64,000 nucleotides of DNA, taken from assembly GCA_017609985.1 (NCBI GenBank), contig JAFCCW010000010.1, positions 1 through 64,000 of the forward strand, written 5' to 3'. The number at the start of each line of letters is the position of its first letter. Within the stretch, counting starts at the first letter, position 1. The notes beneath the pieces are model-generated. The model was not told where the DNA came from and made no database searches. It saw nothing but the letters and a program-made list of their open reading frames with translations. The DNA is from Candidatus Iainarchaeum sp. (GTDB taxonomy: Archaea > Iainarchaeota > Iainarchaeia > Iainarchaeales > JAFCCW01). Position numbers and translations under genes: made by a program. Positions 28,991 through 38,909 of this stretch are shown here, in pieces.

Positions 28991-30199
28991 TTACCCTTTA
29001 AAGTGGATAAACAAGTAGATTCCTGCTCCAACCAGTAAAAAGAATCCTGCTGCGAAAATAAGTGGTTCTATTTCTTGTTCTTCAAATGCAATGCTTGTCC
29101 CATCGCATACTGCTGTGTTCCCATCCATAAAACTAATCTCACAGCCTATTTTATGGTCTCCTTTGCTGTTTCCTCTGGCAGTTATTGTATATGTTGAACT
29201 TTCTCCTGGCCCAAGATCTGTTATGTATAATCTGTTTTCTGATATTTCAAGCCCGGTTTCTGGATTTAGTTTGATTTCTGCTTGTTCCACACTCCAGTTT
29301 CCTGAATTAATAACTTTTATCTCTATTTGTGTGCTGGCGCCGACATTAAATATTTCTCCTTCTTTTCCAAAACTGGTTGTTAATTCTTTTTTTGGAGCAC
29401 TAACCCAGATAAGAGGATAATTTGATTTTAGCTCTTCTTTTTCTCCAAAAATGTTTTTGTAGCTTGCGGATGCTGCTGGCAAGGTAATTCTTGAAACAAT
29501 ATTTGGTCTAATTGAATAATTTATTTCCTTTGTTTCTCCTGCTCCTATTGTTCCAGTCCATTCTCCATCCCCTTTCAGGACATCAAAAATAACTATGTCT
29601 TTGATTTCTTCAAAAAGAGGTCTCATTCGTTTAATTGTGATTTCTCCTGCTTCACTTCCTGAGTTTTTTATCTTGATTGAAATCTCTATTTCCTCTCCTT
29701 GTTCAGGATTTTTTTGAGAAACTGTTTTTTCAAAGCCTTCAAAATAAGGCTGGAGATAAGCTCCGATAAAGGATGTGTTATTTACAACAATATTTGTTGT
29801 GGTATTTGAAGTAATTCCACAAATTCTTAGCGTGTTTTCTTCCAGTATCTGGCTTTTGTCAAGAAGGATTCTTTGCCAGCAGTTGTCTTCTTCGCAGTGC
29901 ATATCTCTTATGTATACTTTGTTTTCTTCGCCTTGGTTCAGTTTAATGCTTGCTCCGGCAGTATCGCTTTGGAGAGGTGAAAATGAGATATTAATTGAAA
30001 ACAAGGGGTACAGCCCTTCTTTTGTTAAATCAATGTTATTTGGATATAGAAAATTCCAGTAGGCGCAATTTTCAATACTTGCCCCGTCTGATTCAATGCT
30101 TTCAAAGCCCATCTCTTGAAAAGAGCGTTCAAAAACTGTTTCAGCTGATGCTGTTGAAAAAAACAACGCAATTGCTAACAGCAGACAAAGCCTTTTCAT
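28991..30199 (-). CDS. Secreted CARDB-like beta-domain protein with C-terminal TM
   Basis: Signal peptide, repeated IKIKNSGSEAGEITI / IEIKVINSGNWSVEQAEI beta-domains, C-terminal TM. Confidence 0.82.
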   Translation of the reverse strand: MKRLCLLLAIALFFSTASAETVFERSFQEMGFESIESDGASIENCAYWNFLYPNNIDLTKEGLYPLFSINISFSPLQSDTAGASIKLNQGEENKVYIRDMHCEEDNCWQRILLDKSQILEENTLRICGITSNTTTNIVVNNTSFIGAYLQPYFEGFEKTVSQKNPEQGEEIEISIKIKNSGSEAGEITIKRMRPLFEEIKDIVIFDVLKGDGEWTGTIGAGETKEINYSIRPNIVSRITLPAASASYKNIFGEKEELKSNYPLIWVSAPKKELTTSFGKEGEIFNVGASTQIEIKVINSGNWSVEQAEIKLNPETGLEISENRLYITDLGPGESSTYTITARGNSKGDHKIGCEISFMDGNTAVCDGTSIAFEEQEIEPLIFAAGFFLLVGAGIYLFIHFKG

Positions 30200-30690
30200 T
30201 TAATTTTCCCCCTTTGTTCAATCTCTTTCAATATATGCTCCGTTGTTTCTTTAATTGTTTTCTTGCTTGTGACCTCAATTATCTCCTTTTTAGGATATCT
30301 TCTTTCAATATGCTTCTTGCAGTAATCAATTCCCTCGCAGAATACATTGTCCTGTATTTTTTCAGCAGTGTATCCTCTTGATTCAAGCCTGGATTCCAGC
30401 ATCTCTGGATCTGTTCTAATCAAAATCGCAAAGTCAATTGGAATCTTTGTTTCACAAAGCAGGTGCCCTTCAAGCACTATATTTTTTTCTTTTTTTAGAA
30501 ATTTTTTCAGTTCTTGTTCCAGTTTCTTAACATCAACTACTAACTCGTTTTCATCAACATCAAATTCTCCTATTCTTTTTTCAAGAGAAAATTCTTTCTC
30601 GTTTAGTGATTTGCAGCCTAGTTTCTCTGCCAGCATTTTTGAAACAGAAGTTTTTCCCACTCCTGGCGAACCAGTAATCAGCAGTTTCAT
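30196..30690 (-). CDS. AK6/Fap7-type adenylate kinase-like protein
   Basis: LLITGSPGVGKTSVSKMLAEKLG; NIVLEGHLLCE; RLESRGYTAEKIQDNVFCEGIDYC. Confidence 0.88.
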   Translation of the reverse strand: MKLLITGSPGVGKTSVSKMLAEKLGCKSLNEKEFSLEKRIGEFDVDENELVVDVKKLEQELKKFLKKEKNIVLEGHLLCETKIPIDFAILIRTDPEMLESRLESRGYTAEKIQDNVFCEGIDYCKKHIERRYPKKEIIEVTSKKTIKETTEHILKEIEQRGKIK

Positions 30691-30752
30691 ATGCTCTAAT
30701 ATGTTGCGAAAAAAAGATAATTAAAGGGGGAAGGGGATGGGGAAACAAAATA

Positions 30753-30887
30753 TCAGGTTCTAATACACTTTTTAGCAAAAGCGAGCTTCTCGTCTGAGAG
30801 ACAAGTGCCTCCCTGACTTAGGGTCCTACACAACTTAATGGCTTTTTCAGCGCTCATTTTTTCAGTGCAAAGAATATCTTGTTTCAT
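30753..30887 (-). CDS. 44-aa Cys-containing microprotein
   Basis: Own reading: MKQDILCTEKMSAEKAIKLCRTLSQGGTCLSDEKLAFAKKCIRT*. Confidence 0.5.
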   Translation of the reverse strand: MKQDILCTEKMSAEKAIKLCRTLSQGGTCLSDEKLAFAKKCIRT

Positions 30888-31210
30888 CCAAAATCCCTGT
30901 CAGTATAATATGCTAAGTTATTTATATACTTTTCGGTAAAAAAAACCCAAATTAGGCTTTTTTTTAAGTATGGGTAAAACAGGAGGATTTATAGGAAAAA
31001 AGAGCTTCAAATTAGCCTTTTTTCTTATGTATATTTTTATTTTTTTGCGGGTTTTTTAAAAATTTTTTTTGGGAAAAAATAGCCGTTATGTATATTTGTG
31101 CTTTAAAGAAATAATCTATTTCCTTAAGAAACAGAATCTAATCTTGTTGGTTTTATGTCTGTGAATTGTGTTCTTTAAGTAGTTTTTTTCTTTTTCTGCT
31201 TGTCTTCTTT

Positions 31211-33103
31211 TTACTTGAGCCTTACTGCGTCAAGATTCTGGAGTGAAGAAGCATTTACTCTGAACTTGTTTGAGAAATATTTTGAGAGAGACATGCAATT
31301 ATGCTTGTCTCCGTGATTTATCAGAATTCTTTTTGGTTTTGGCTTTAAGTGTGTTACATAACTTGTAAGTTGTCTTATGTCTGAATGTCCTGAAAATCCT
31401 TCCACTGTTTCAACCTTCATGTTTATATTCAATGCTCTTGTTCTTCCCTTTTCAGTTGTTATTGGAATTTCCTTGTTGCCATTCTGTATTTTTCTGCCCA
31501 AACTGCCTTCTCCTTGCCATCCAACAAAAACAAGAGCATTTGCTGGATTTTCCGCCATTTTGTACAAGTATTCTAGTGAAGCACCGCCCGTGAGCATTCC
31601 CGAACTTGCCATAATAATTGCTGAACCATTCTCTAATATTTGATCCCTGTTTGTGTAATCTGCGGTTTCAAAAATTTCTGAAGTAAATGGTGAGTCATTC
31701 TGGAGAATTCTTCTTTGAACATTTTTTCTCAAATACTCTGGATATGCTGTGTGAATTGCTGAAGCCTCTCTAGTCATACCATCAACATAACACTTTGCTT
31801 CAATAAGTCCTTTTCTGTAAAAATTCTCTATAACGAGCATTATTTCCTGTCCTCTTCCCACTGCAAACACTGGAATTAACAGGCTTCCATCTCGCTGAAT
31901 TGTTTCATTAATTATGCGCAATAACTGGTCTTCGCTCATTTGTCTGTTTGGTTGAACATCATTCTTTCCCCCGTAAGTGCTTTCAATTATCAGAGTTTCA
32001 AGCCTTGGATACTTTATATCCACGTTATTGAATAATCTTGTAAACCCGTATTTGATGTCTCCAGTGTAAACAAGATTATGGTCTCCTTCTCCTATGTGCA
32101 TGTGCACTGAAGCACTTCCAAGAATATGTGCTGCATTGTGCAGTGTCATTCTCAAATCCGGAGCAATATCTGTTACTTCCCTGTAATCTCGGGGAATGCT
32201 ATGCGTTATCATATCCTTTACATCTTTTTCGCTGTAAGGTGGTTCTTTTCCTTCCTTTACAAGCACGTCAATGTAATCAAACTGTAGCAAAGTCATCAAG
32301 TCCCTGGTTGGCAAAGTACTGTAAACTGGTCCTTTGTAACCGAGCTTGAACAAGTATGGGATAAATCCAGAGTGATCTAAGTGAGCATGTCCAACAATAA
32401 CAGCGTCCAGTTCGTTCATTGGAAAATTTAGAGAATCAAGATATGGGAATGGTTCGTCTGTTGCAGCAACATTTATTCCACAGTCCATCAAAATCTTTGT
32501 GTTTGTTGTTTCAAGCATTATACAGCTTCTTCCAACCTGTCTAAAGCCTCCGAGTGCAGTTAATCTAACCCATCCCTTGCTGTTTTCTGGAACCTCTCGA
32601 TAAATATTTTCTGCTACTTCTTTTAGGATTTTCTTTCTTTCAGAGCTATTATTGAACAAATGTCTTCTGATTCCTGTGAGAATATCACTTTTTGAAGTTG
32701 GGGCTCTTAAAATATTTGGAGTCCAGCCAGTCTGAAGAATTATTTCCTTTGATGTTTCCCCGCCCTTGCCGATTACAAGCCCTGGTTTCATTACTTCCAT
32801 CACAACCTCTGAAAAAGAGTGATCAAACATCATGTCCTGTATTCCAGCATCTTCCGGAACAATTTCATTAATTTTCTTTTTTGCTTCTTCTTCATCCATC
32901 AGCATGTTCTTTGATGTTCTGATGTTTACTCTTTTCTTTAGTTCGTGAGCAAGCTTTGCTACGTAATTCTCATTTTCAAAAAAAGCTTTTGGGTTTTTTG
33001 TATAAATAGCTACTTCTGGGCCTTCAAGCTCTACTTTTGAAATCTGGGTTTCCCTTGGCAGGATTTCCTGCACAATATCCTCTGTTTCCTTTAGTATTTT
33101 CAT
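31211..33103 (-). CDS. aCPSF1: KH-domain/beta-CASP ribonuclease (transcription termination factor family)
   Basis: N-terminal KH domain with GKGG; HAHLDHSG, GDIKYGFTRLF, beta-CASP; C-terminal NHGDKHNC. Confidence 0.95.
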   Translation of the reverse strand: MKILKETEDIVQEILPRETQISKVELEGPEVAIYTKNPKAFFENENYVAKLAHELKKRVNIRTSKNMLMDEEEAKKKINEIVPEDAGIQDMMFDHSFSEVVMEVMKPGLVIGKGGETSKEIILQTGWTPNILRAPTSKSDILTGIRRHLFNNSSERKKILKEVAENIYREVPENSKGWVRLTALGGFRQVGRSCIMLETTNTKILMDCGINVAATDEPFPYLDSLNFPMNELDAVIVGHAHLDHSGFIPYLFKLGYKGPVYSTLPTRDLMTLLQFDYIDVLVKEGKEPPYSEKDVKDMITHSIPRDYREVTDIAPDLRMTLHNAAHILGSASVHMHIGEGDHNLVYTGDIKYGFTRLFNNVDIKYPRLETLIIESTYGGKNDVQPNRQMSEDQLLRIINETIQRDGSLLIPVFAVGRGQEIMLVIENFYRKGLIEAKCYVDGMTREASAIHTAYPEYLRKNVQRRILQNDSPFTSEIFETADYTNRDQILENGSAIIMASSGMLTGGASLEYLYKMAENPANALVFVGWQGEGSLGRKIQNGNKEIPITTEKGRTRALNINMKVETVEGFSGHSDIRQLTSYVTHLKPKPKRILINHGDKHNCMSLSKYFSNKFRVNASSLQNLDAVRLK

Positions 33104-33154
33104 TTATATCACTGGCCTTTAAGGTCAAGGCAATAAGATAAAGCAAGCGTGAAC

Positions 33155-33805
33155 CTAGTTTGCTTTATTCTCAATGAATTTTTTAACTTTAGCGTCGTCA
33201 ATTTGTCTTACTCCGTTCTGGTCTATGACCATAACAGAAATTGAGACTCCGCCAGAGTAAATATCCCGTTTTTTTGCAGCACTAACTGCTTTTACACAAA
33301 GCGCTATTCCTTCATTCTCTGTTAATCCTGTTTTGTACTGCTGGTCTAGGACGCTTAAAGCAAGCTCTGTTCCCGAACCAGAAACAGCATAGCTCTTTCT
33401 TTCAAGAATTCCGCCGAATGGGGTTATCTCAAAAAGTTCTGGTTCGTTATTTACTCCGCCCAAGATAAACTGGGCAATAAATGGATAATATCTGTTTGCA
33501 TTCAAAACATTTGAAAGATATGCTGCTAATGCCTTTGGAGTAATCATTGTTTCTCTTTCAACCTCGTAGAGGTTTGCATGACTCTTCAAAAAGCGAATAA
33601 CTGTAAGAGAATCTCCAACAGACCCAGCGTTAGTAACTGCAATTCTTTCAGTTATTTCATAAATTTTCTGGGCTTCCTCATCATAAGCAAGGTGACCCAT
33701 TGAAGCACGCATGTCTGCTGCAAGAACTACTGCATTTTCAGTAATAATTCCAACCGTAGTTGTTCCTGTTTTTAAATCCTGTTTTTGATCCAATAAAACC
33801 ACCAA
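33155..33805 (-). CDS. psmB: Proteasome subunit beta
   Basis: TGTTTVGIITENAVVLAADMRASMG; GSGTELALSVLDQ. Confidence 0.95.
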   Translation of the reverse strand: MVVLLDQKQDLKTGTTTVGIITENAVVLAADMRASMGHLAYDEEAQKIYEITERIAVTNAGSVGDSLTVIRFLKSHANLYEVERETMITPKALAAYLSNVLNANRYYPFIAQFILGGVNNEPELFEITPFGGILERKSYAVSGSGTELALSVLDQQYKTGLTENEGIALCVKAVSAAKKRDIYSGGVSISVMVIDQNGVRQIDDAKVKKFIENKAN

Positions 33806-33874
33806 ATAAAAGAGCCTATTTTTTGGTAATAACTTCCTACTGACAAAGGTTTAAAAAGCTAATTTTTGTCTTGT

Positions 33875-34450
33875 TCAAGAAGGCTTTGAAACCACAAGAG
33901 TGTTTCCCTCAAATCTAGGTTTCCAGCCTTTTTTTTCAAGAGATTTCAGAAAATCACTTCTTTTTTGAATATTTCCTGAAATCTGCAATTTTCCAATTCT
34001 TGTTTCTCCACCTTTTCTTACAACTCTCATCATTTCATTAATTACTTCAAACAATTTTTTTTCATAAATTGACGCAGAATAACTTGCAATCAAAAGATCA
34101 AATGATTCTCTTTTGAATGGAAGTTTTGCCCAATTGCCTGTGACAGCTTTTTTAAGTCCTATTTTGTTTGAATATTCTCGCATAGCTTCAAGATTGAATG
34201 CAAGATCAAGCGATACTATATTGAATGGTTTTTTGCTATATTTGTGTCCAAGTCTTGAGAATCCAGAACCTATGTCCAGTACTCTTTTTCCTCGCAGGTC
34301 TTTTTTAGTTAACTTAAGATTTCTTAAAATTTCAGAGGCTGGTCTTTGAGTCATACCCAACCCTTGCCAGATAGCGTCTTCAAAAATTTCCTGCCTTTCT
34401 GCTTTTAATCTTTTAGGGTCAAGTTTTGCAATTCTCTTTCTTCTCAACAT
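33875..34450 (-). CDS. Class I SAM-dependent methyltransferase
   Basis: RVLDIGSGFSRLG; MRVVRKGG. Confidence 0.82.
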   Translation of the reverse strand: MLRRKRIAKLDPKRLKAERQEIFEDAIWQGLGMTQRPASEILRNLKLTKKDLRGKRVLDIGSGFSRLGHKYSKKPFNIVSLDLAFNLEAMREYSNKIGLKKAVTGNWAKLPFKRESFDLLIASYSASIYEKKLFEVINEMMRVVRKGGETRIGKLQISGNIQKRSDFLKSLEKKGWKPRFEGNTLVVSKPS

Positions 34451-34459
34451 ACAATTAGT

Positions 34460-35260
34460 TTACTTTTCTTCCTTTTTATCTTTTGTCGTTCCTTCGGTTT
34501 CTTTTTTTTCTGTTTTGTCTGCTGTTTCTTCTTTCTTAGCACTGCTCTTTTCGCCTGTTTTCTCCTTTCCTTTACTCTTCTCTTTTTTCTTTCCTTCAAA
34601 TTCTTCAACAAACACAACCTTCTTTATTCCAAGATTACTTCCTGTCAGCGAATCAGAAAAAATCTTTTTCAGCTGAGCAATTGCCTGTCCATACTTAGCA
34701 TCAATTCTGACAACTGCTTCTTCTCCCTTTACCTTAAGCTCTGCTTCTCCTTTTGGAAGCCCGCCAAAATATTTTTCAAAAACTGCTTTTGTTCCCTTTT
34801 CCTTGTCAGTAATCTCTTCCTTTATTTCCACATCGAATTCTACGCTTCTTCCAGCCAGGGGGTGGTTGAAGTCTACTCTAACCCTTCCTCCGCTCACTGA
34901 TTGAACACGCGCGTTTCTTCCATTTGCTTCAATAATCATGCCTGGAAAAGGTGTCATTTTCTCTTTTTTAAATTCTTTAAGTGGAATAACCTTTACAAGT
35001 TCTGCGCTTCTCTCTCCAAAAGCCTCGCTTGCTTCTAACTCCAGCTTCTTGTTGTCTCCCTTTTTCATTCCGATTAATGCCTTGTCAAGCCCTTGCACAA
35101 GCTCTCCCTTGCCTGCAACAACAAGAACTGGTTCATATTTGCCATTTCTTGACTCTGCTTGCTTGTCAGCATCTTTTTCTCTTGTTGTGTCAAAAACATC
35201 TCCGCCCACAACTCTTCCAGTATAATCAATTTTTGCTAAACTCCCTTCTTTCAAAGCCAT
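34460..35260 (-). CDS. FKBP-type peptidyl-prolyl isomerase (SlyD-like)
   Basis: AKIDYTGRVVGGDVFDTT; DFNHPLAGRSVEFDVEI; Lys/Glu-rich tail. Confidence 0.92.
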   Translation of the reverse strand: MALKEGSLAKIDYTGRVVGGDVFDTTREKDADKQAESRNGKYEPVLVVAGKGELVQGLDKALIGMKKGDNKKLELEASEAFGERSAELVKVIPLKEFKKEKMTPFPGMIIEANGRNARVQSVSGGRVRVDFNHPLAGRSVEFDVEIKEEITDKEKGTKAVFEKYFGGLPKGEAELKVKGEEAVVRIDAKYGQAIAQLKKIFSDSLTGSNLGIKKVVFVEEFEGKKKEKSKGKEKTGEKSSAKKEETADKTEKKETEGTTKDKKEEK

Positions 35261-35352
35261 TTATCTCACCTTTATAAAAACCCTTTTTAATGCTTTTCAT
35301 ACAAAAAACAGTAATAAGATTGGCTTATGAAACTTTTTTAAAGGTGTGTTAA

Positions 35353-36096
35353 ATGGAAAAATGGCAAACTATTCTCATTCTGATTGTGATTGCAATTGGT
35401 TTTTCAGGACTGAGTTTTTTCGGAAGCCAGAATAATTCGGGAAACAATACTGAGGACATTCCCCCTTTGTTCAATCCAGACCAGAGCCAGGTCACAATGA
35501 TTGCTAAGGGAGTGGAAATAGAAATCGCAAATTTGCTTCCGACAATTTATGTTGAAGCTGAAACAGAGGAGCTTGACGCACAACCAATCGCAGAACAACT
35601 TTACAAGGTTGAAGGAGTAAAGATAGTTAACAATCCAAAGCTCTCACTTCAATACCAGAACTTGCTTACATTCTCGGCAACAATTTCTTTTGAAACAGAT
35701 CAAACTGCTGAAGAAATTCTTGCAAGAATAAATGACCTGAATTCTCTGCCTTTTGTTTCCAAAGTAAGAGGACAAGCTTTCGCAGTTGTAAACCTGCCAG
35801 CTCAGCTTGAACTTAGTCTTCCAAACGATGAGAACACTACAATGCTTCACAAGTTTGAAGAATCAATGGCTAACGCAATAATCTATTCTCTTGACAAAAA
35901 GAACGGGGACACAATCACTGCAGATGTAGCAGTTGTTCTTGCTGGAGAAAAAGCTCTTCAAATAGCAGTTGAAGAACAGGTTCCAGTTCAAGAAATCAGC
36001 GAAGGGGAAGAAACAGAGTTAAGTTCTGAAGACAATACTCTTCCTGAAGAACAGACAGATGAATCACCGGAATCCGATGAAGAAGCAAGCGAATAA
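35353..36096 (+). CDS. Membrane-anchored hypothetical protein
   Basis: 247 aa; N-terminal TM; acidic C-terminus. Confidence 0.8.
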   Translation: MEKWQTILILIVIAIGFSGLSFFGSQNNSGNNTEDIPPLFNPDQSQVTMIAKGVEIEIANLLPTIYVEAETEELDAQPIAEQLYKVEGVKIVNNPKLSLQYQNLLTFSATISFETDQTAEEILARINDLNSLPFVSKVRGQAFAVVNLPAQLELSLPNDENTTMLHKFEESMANAIIYSLDKKNGDTITADVAVVLAGEKALQIAVEEQVPVQEISEGEETELSSEDNTLPEEQTDESPESDEEASE

Positions 36097-36162
36097 CTGT
36101 TAAATAATTATTCTTCATTTTTTTCTTGCACTATCAAATTGTCTTAGTGTCTTAGCTGAATT

Positions 36163-36465
36163 TCAACCATTTCTCTGAGTGACGCTCCTGAATGCCCCTG
36201 TGCCTTGAAATGGTTTGAAAGTAATTTTAGCTTGTTCTCTTGTCATGTTTTTGTCTCTTGCAAGCACTTGCCCAAAACCAGCGTTATCTTTTCCCTTTCT
36301 TTTTAATTTAGCTGTTACTCTTGCTAATTCAGTATTGGAAATTCCCATTCTCCGTTGCTCGTTTTTCCCGCGCTTAAAATCTGCTCCTAATTTGCCACAA
36401 ACATCTTCAAAATGTCTCCTTTGCCCTTTTTTTATCTCTCCCGGTCTTCTTGGAATTTCATTCAT
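36163..36465 (-). CDS. Hypothetical basic protein, overlaps nac
   Basis: 100 aa; overlaps the 3' end of the NAC gene by 8 bp. Confidence 0.65.
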   Translation of the reverse strand: MNEIPRRPGEIKKGQRRHFEDVCGKLGADFKRGKNEQRRMGISNTELARVTAKLKRKGKDNAGFGQVLARDKNMTREQAKITFKPFQGTGAFRSVTQRNG

Positions 36466-36802
36466 CTCCTTTCAGTTCCAGGATTGCTTCTGCTATGTCG
36501 CCCTCGTTTTTCTTCAATGCAGCTTCTGCTTTTTTCTCGTCTACTCCTGCCTGTTCCATTACCATCTTGATGTCTTCTTCCGGAATCTTTTTTCCCTCTT
36601 CTTTTTCTTCGCCCATTATTGTGTAGGTTTTTTGTCCCTGCATTTCAACTGCTGAAACACTTGGCTTTTCTATAACAATTTTTCTGTCTTTTAACTCAAT
36701 CGTAACCCGCTCGGCTTCAAGCTCTTCTGTCTTAATTCCCAGTTGCTTCATCATCTTGCCCATCTGCTTTGGATTCATTCCTTTTCCCATTCCCGGAAAC
36801 AT
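36458..36802 (-). CDS. nac: Nascent polypeptide-associated complex protein
   Basis: Archaeal NAC domain plus C-terminal UBA (VMEQAGVDEKKAEAALKKNEGDIAEAILEL). Confidence 0.92.
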   Translation of the reverse strand: MFPGMGKGMNPKQMGKMMKQLGIKTEELEAERVTIELKDRKIVIEKPSVSAVEMQGQKTYTIMGEEKEEGKKIPEEDIKMVMEQAGVDEKKAEAALKKNEGDIAEAILELKGDE

Positions 36803-36893
36803 TCAATCACCTCTTTTTTTGCCTTGTTTTTTTCTTTCTTATTCATTCTTGTTCCAAAAAACTTATTAACTTCTTGACACTTCTATTTTTTAG

Positions 36894-37538
36894 ATGAGCT
36901 TTATCATCTCATCAGTGGAAAAGTTTAATGAAATAGCTGGAAATGATTTTGAGAGAGATGAGGCTCGAATTTCTGCAATGGAGCATTATTTTTCAAAAGG
37001 GGGAGTAATCAAGGTTGCTCCATCTTCAAATAGTTGGCCTTCTCTACTTTATCCAAATCCTTTAAATCTGAAAACCAAGATTGACAAGCTTTCAACAAAC
37101 AGAGGAATTTTTCTAAAAAAACAGTTTGCTTGGAAACAAAAGTTGAGGGATGCTAGCATTTATGAACTGGCAAACAATGTCAAAAAATTTAAGGAAAAAG
37201 CTTACTGGAAGCATGTTTCCAAGTACATGTCTGACCAGGATTATCGAGCAGATGCTGACTCTGTAAAGCTTCCGATTCATCTCGTTGCAGACAAGCGCTG
37301 GAAGCCAATGATTGAAATGTTTGTGGAAGACTATGACTATAGAAAGAAACTCACAGAAACAGTTGAGAAAAGCATTGTTTACAAAGATGACAAGCGCGTT
37401 GCCCGATTTGCTGACGTAATCCAGTCATTTCGTGTAGACGAATCCACAAAAAAAATCAACGAGCTTCAGGCAAAAATTGATGCAATTGACAAAGACATTG
37501 AATCAATGAAAGAAATGATGAAATGGGGCAAAAGCTAA
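36894..37538 (+). CDS. Hypothetical protein with C-terminal coiled coil
   Basis: 214 aa ORF. Confidence 0.75.
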   Translation: MSFIISSVEKFNEIAGNDFERDEARISAMEHYFSKGGVIKVAPSSNSWPSLLYPNPLNLKTKIDKLSTNRGIFLKKQFAWKQKLRDASIYELANNVKKFKEKAYWKHVSKYMSDQDYRADADSVKLPIHLVADKRWKPMIEMFVEDYDYRKKLTETVEKSIVYKDDKRVARFADVIQSFRVDESTKKINELQAKIDAIDKDIESMKEMMKWGKS

Positions 37539-38377
37539 AATCTTTGTTTTCCCGATGACTCTCCATTGATTGCATTTATTGCATTGTTAATGACAACCAT
37601 TGGAAGCTCGTGGTCTGTTCCTTTCACAGGCCCTAACTGTCTTATTTCTTTAATTCTGCTTTCAAGCTCTGGAATTATTTGTGTTTTGAGAAGTTCAATG
37701 ATTTTTTCTTCTCTTTGTTCATGAGCTTTTCTTGCAATATCTGTAATTCCTTGTGCGCAAAGTCCTGAAAGAGATGGATTGCTGTGCTCTATTCCAAAAA
37801 CTAATCCTTCTGCTGCTTCAATTCTTTTCATTCTAAATCTAATTCCTGCCTTTTTCAAGTGCTCTGCTGCTTCTTCTCTTATTGGTTGGTTGTGCTCATT
37901 TTCAACAGTCTCTGACAAAAAACTTGTTGACCTTTCTCCAATAGTAAAAAGTGTTTCCACAAAAGAATGCCTAAAATAATTCTCTCTTCTTTTTACATCT
38001 TGGCTTGTGGATTCTTTTGATTTTCTTCTTGAAGCAGTAATTATGTCGTGATAGTATGTTCTTCCATCTGCTCCAAGATGATTTATTGCTGCAAGAAGAG
38101 CATTAACTCTTATTTTTGGGTTTTCATATCTAAGCAGTCTGGAAACAATGTCGTGCACAAGCTGTGTTGGAACAGAAGTTCTTATTCTTAGCGCGTTTGC
38201 AAGATACTCTAATTCGGTTTCATCTCCTCTTTCCATAATTTCCGCAATAACTTTCACTGCTTCTCGTCTAAATTCATTCTTGCCCTCTGAAGCAATTTCA
38301 AGAAAAGTATGGGTATTTTCTCTTTCCTGTTCTGGGTCTCTGCCAGACTCTCCTGCTCTTCTATTTCTTCTAATCAT
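37535..38377 (-). CDS. HEAT-repeat-like protein
   Basis: 280 aa all-helical repeats (RREAVKVIAEIMERGDETELEYLANAL; NPKIRVNALLAAINHLG; REEAAEHLKKAGI). Confidence 0.75.
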   Translation of the reverse strand: MIRRNRRAGESGRDPEQERENTHTFLEIASEGKNEFRREAVKVIAEIMERGDETELEYLANALRIRTSVPTQLVHDIVSRLLRYENPKIRVNALLAAINHLGADGRTYYHDIITASRRKSKESTSQDVKRRENYFRHSFVETLFTIGERSTSFLSETVENEHNQPIREEAAEHLKKAGIRFRMKRIEAAEGLVFGIEHSNPSLSGLCAQGITDIARKAHEQREEKIIELLKTQIIPELESRIKEIRQLGPVKGTDHELPMVVINNAINAINGESSGKQRF

Positions 38378-38432
38378 AAAAAGAAAACAATTCGAGTCAA
38401 TAAAACTTTATTGGAAATTTTTCTTCCTTCAA

Positions 38433-38443
38433 GTTCACCGGAA
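38433..38443 (+). promoter_or_regulatory. GTTCACCGGAA element upstream of microprotein/PC4-like unit
   Basis: Exact 11-mer; TATATAAA at 38464-38471 (about 20 nt downstream). Confidence 0.65.
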
Positions 38444-38503
38444 ATCCAGTGTGCTTCAAGCAGTATATAAAGCTCGGAGCAGAACTGTTTACGAGGTGAT
38501 TAA

Positions 38504-38578
38504 ATGAGTGCTTTTAGGATAATGAGGTTTGAAGAAGCTTTAGGAGAAAGAAACGCATTGCGTTCTTTCATTAAATAA
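38504..38578 (+). CDS. 24-aa microprotein or leader peptide
   Basis: GAGGTGATTAA-ATG; MSAFRIMRFEEALGERNALRSFIK*. Confidence 0.4.
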   Translation: MSAFRIMRFEEALGERNALRSFIK

Positions 38579-38636
38579 ATTAATAACCAAACAATCAAAA
38601 CAATTTAACAAACTGAAATGCAAAGGAGGTGGGTCA

Positions 38637-38870
38637 ATGCAACCAGTAAAAAAATATTCTGCAGGCGGCCTTCAGGTCGCAGTATGGGAAAATGAAAGCA
38701 AAACAGGCGGAAAATTCCACACAGTCTCCATGGACAGAAGCTACAAGGACAACAAAGACAATTGGCAGAAAACAAACACTCTACGAGTAAATGATATTCC
38801 AAAAGCAGTTGTTGCTCTTACAAGAGCATATGAATTCGCAGTCCTCAAAGAACCAACAATTGCAGACTAA
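38637..38870 (+). CDS. Small PC4-like/ssDNA-binding-like archaeal protein
   Basis: LQVAVWENESKTGGKFHTVSMDRSYKDNKDNWQKTNTLRVNDIPKAVVALTRAYEFAVLKE; strong SD. Confidence 0.65.
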   Translation: MQPVKKYSAGGLQVAVWENESKTGGKFHTVSMDRSYKDNKDNWQKTNTLRVNDIPKAVVALTRAYEFAVLKEPTIAD

Positions 38871-38909
38871 CTGGAACAACAAAAACAAAAATGCCTGAGC
38901 AGGCTTTGC

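Noticed and set aside
36063-36078. TCACCGGAATCC similar to the promoter element
   Set aside because: Inside coding sequence (ESPESDEE), not followed by a TATA box, core incomplete.
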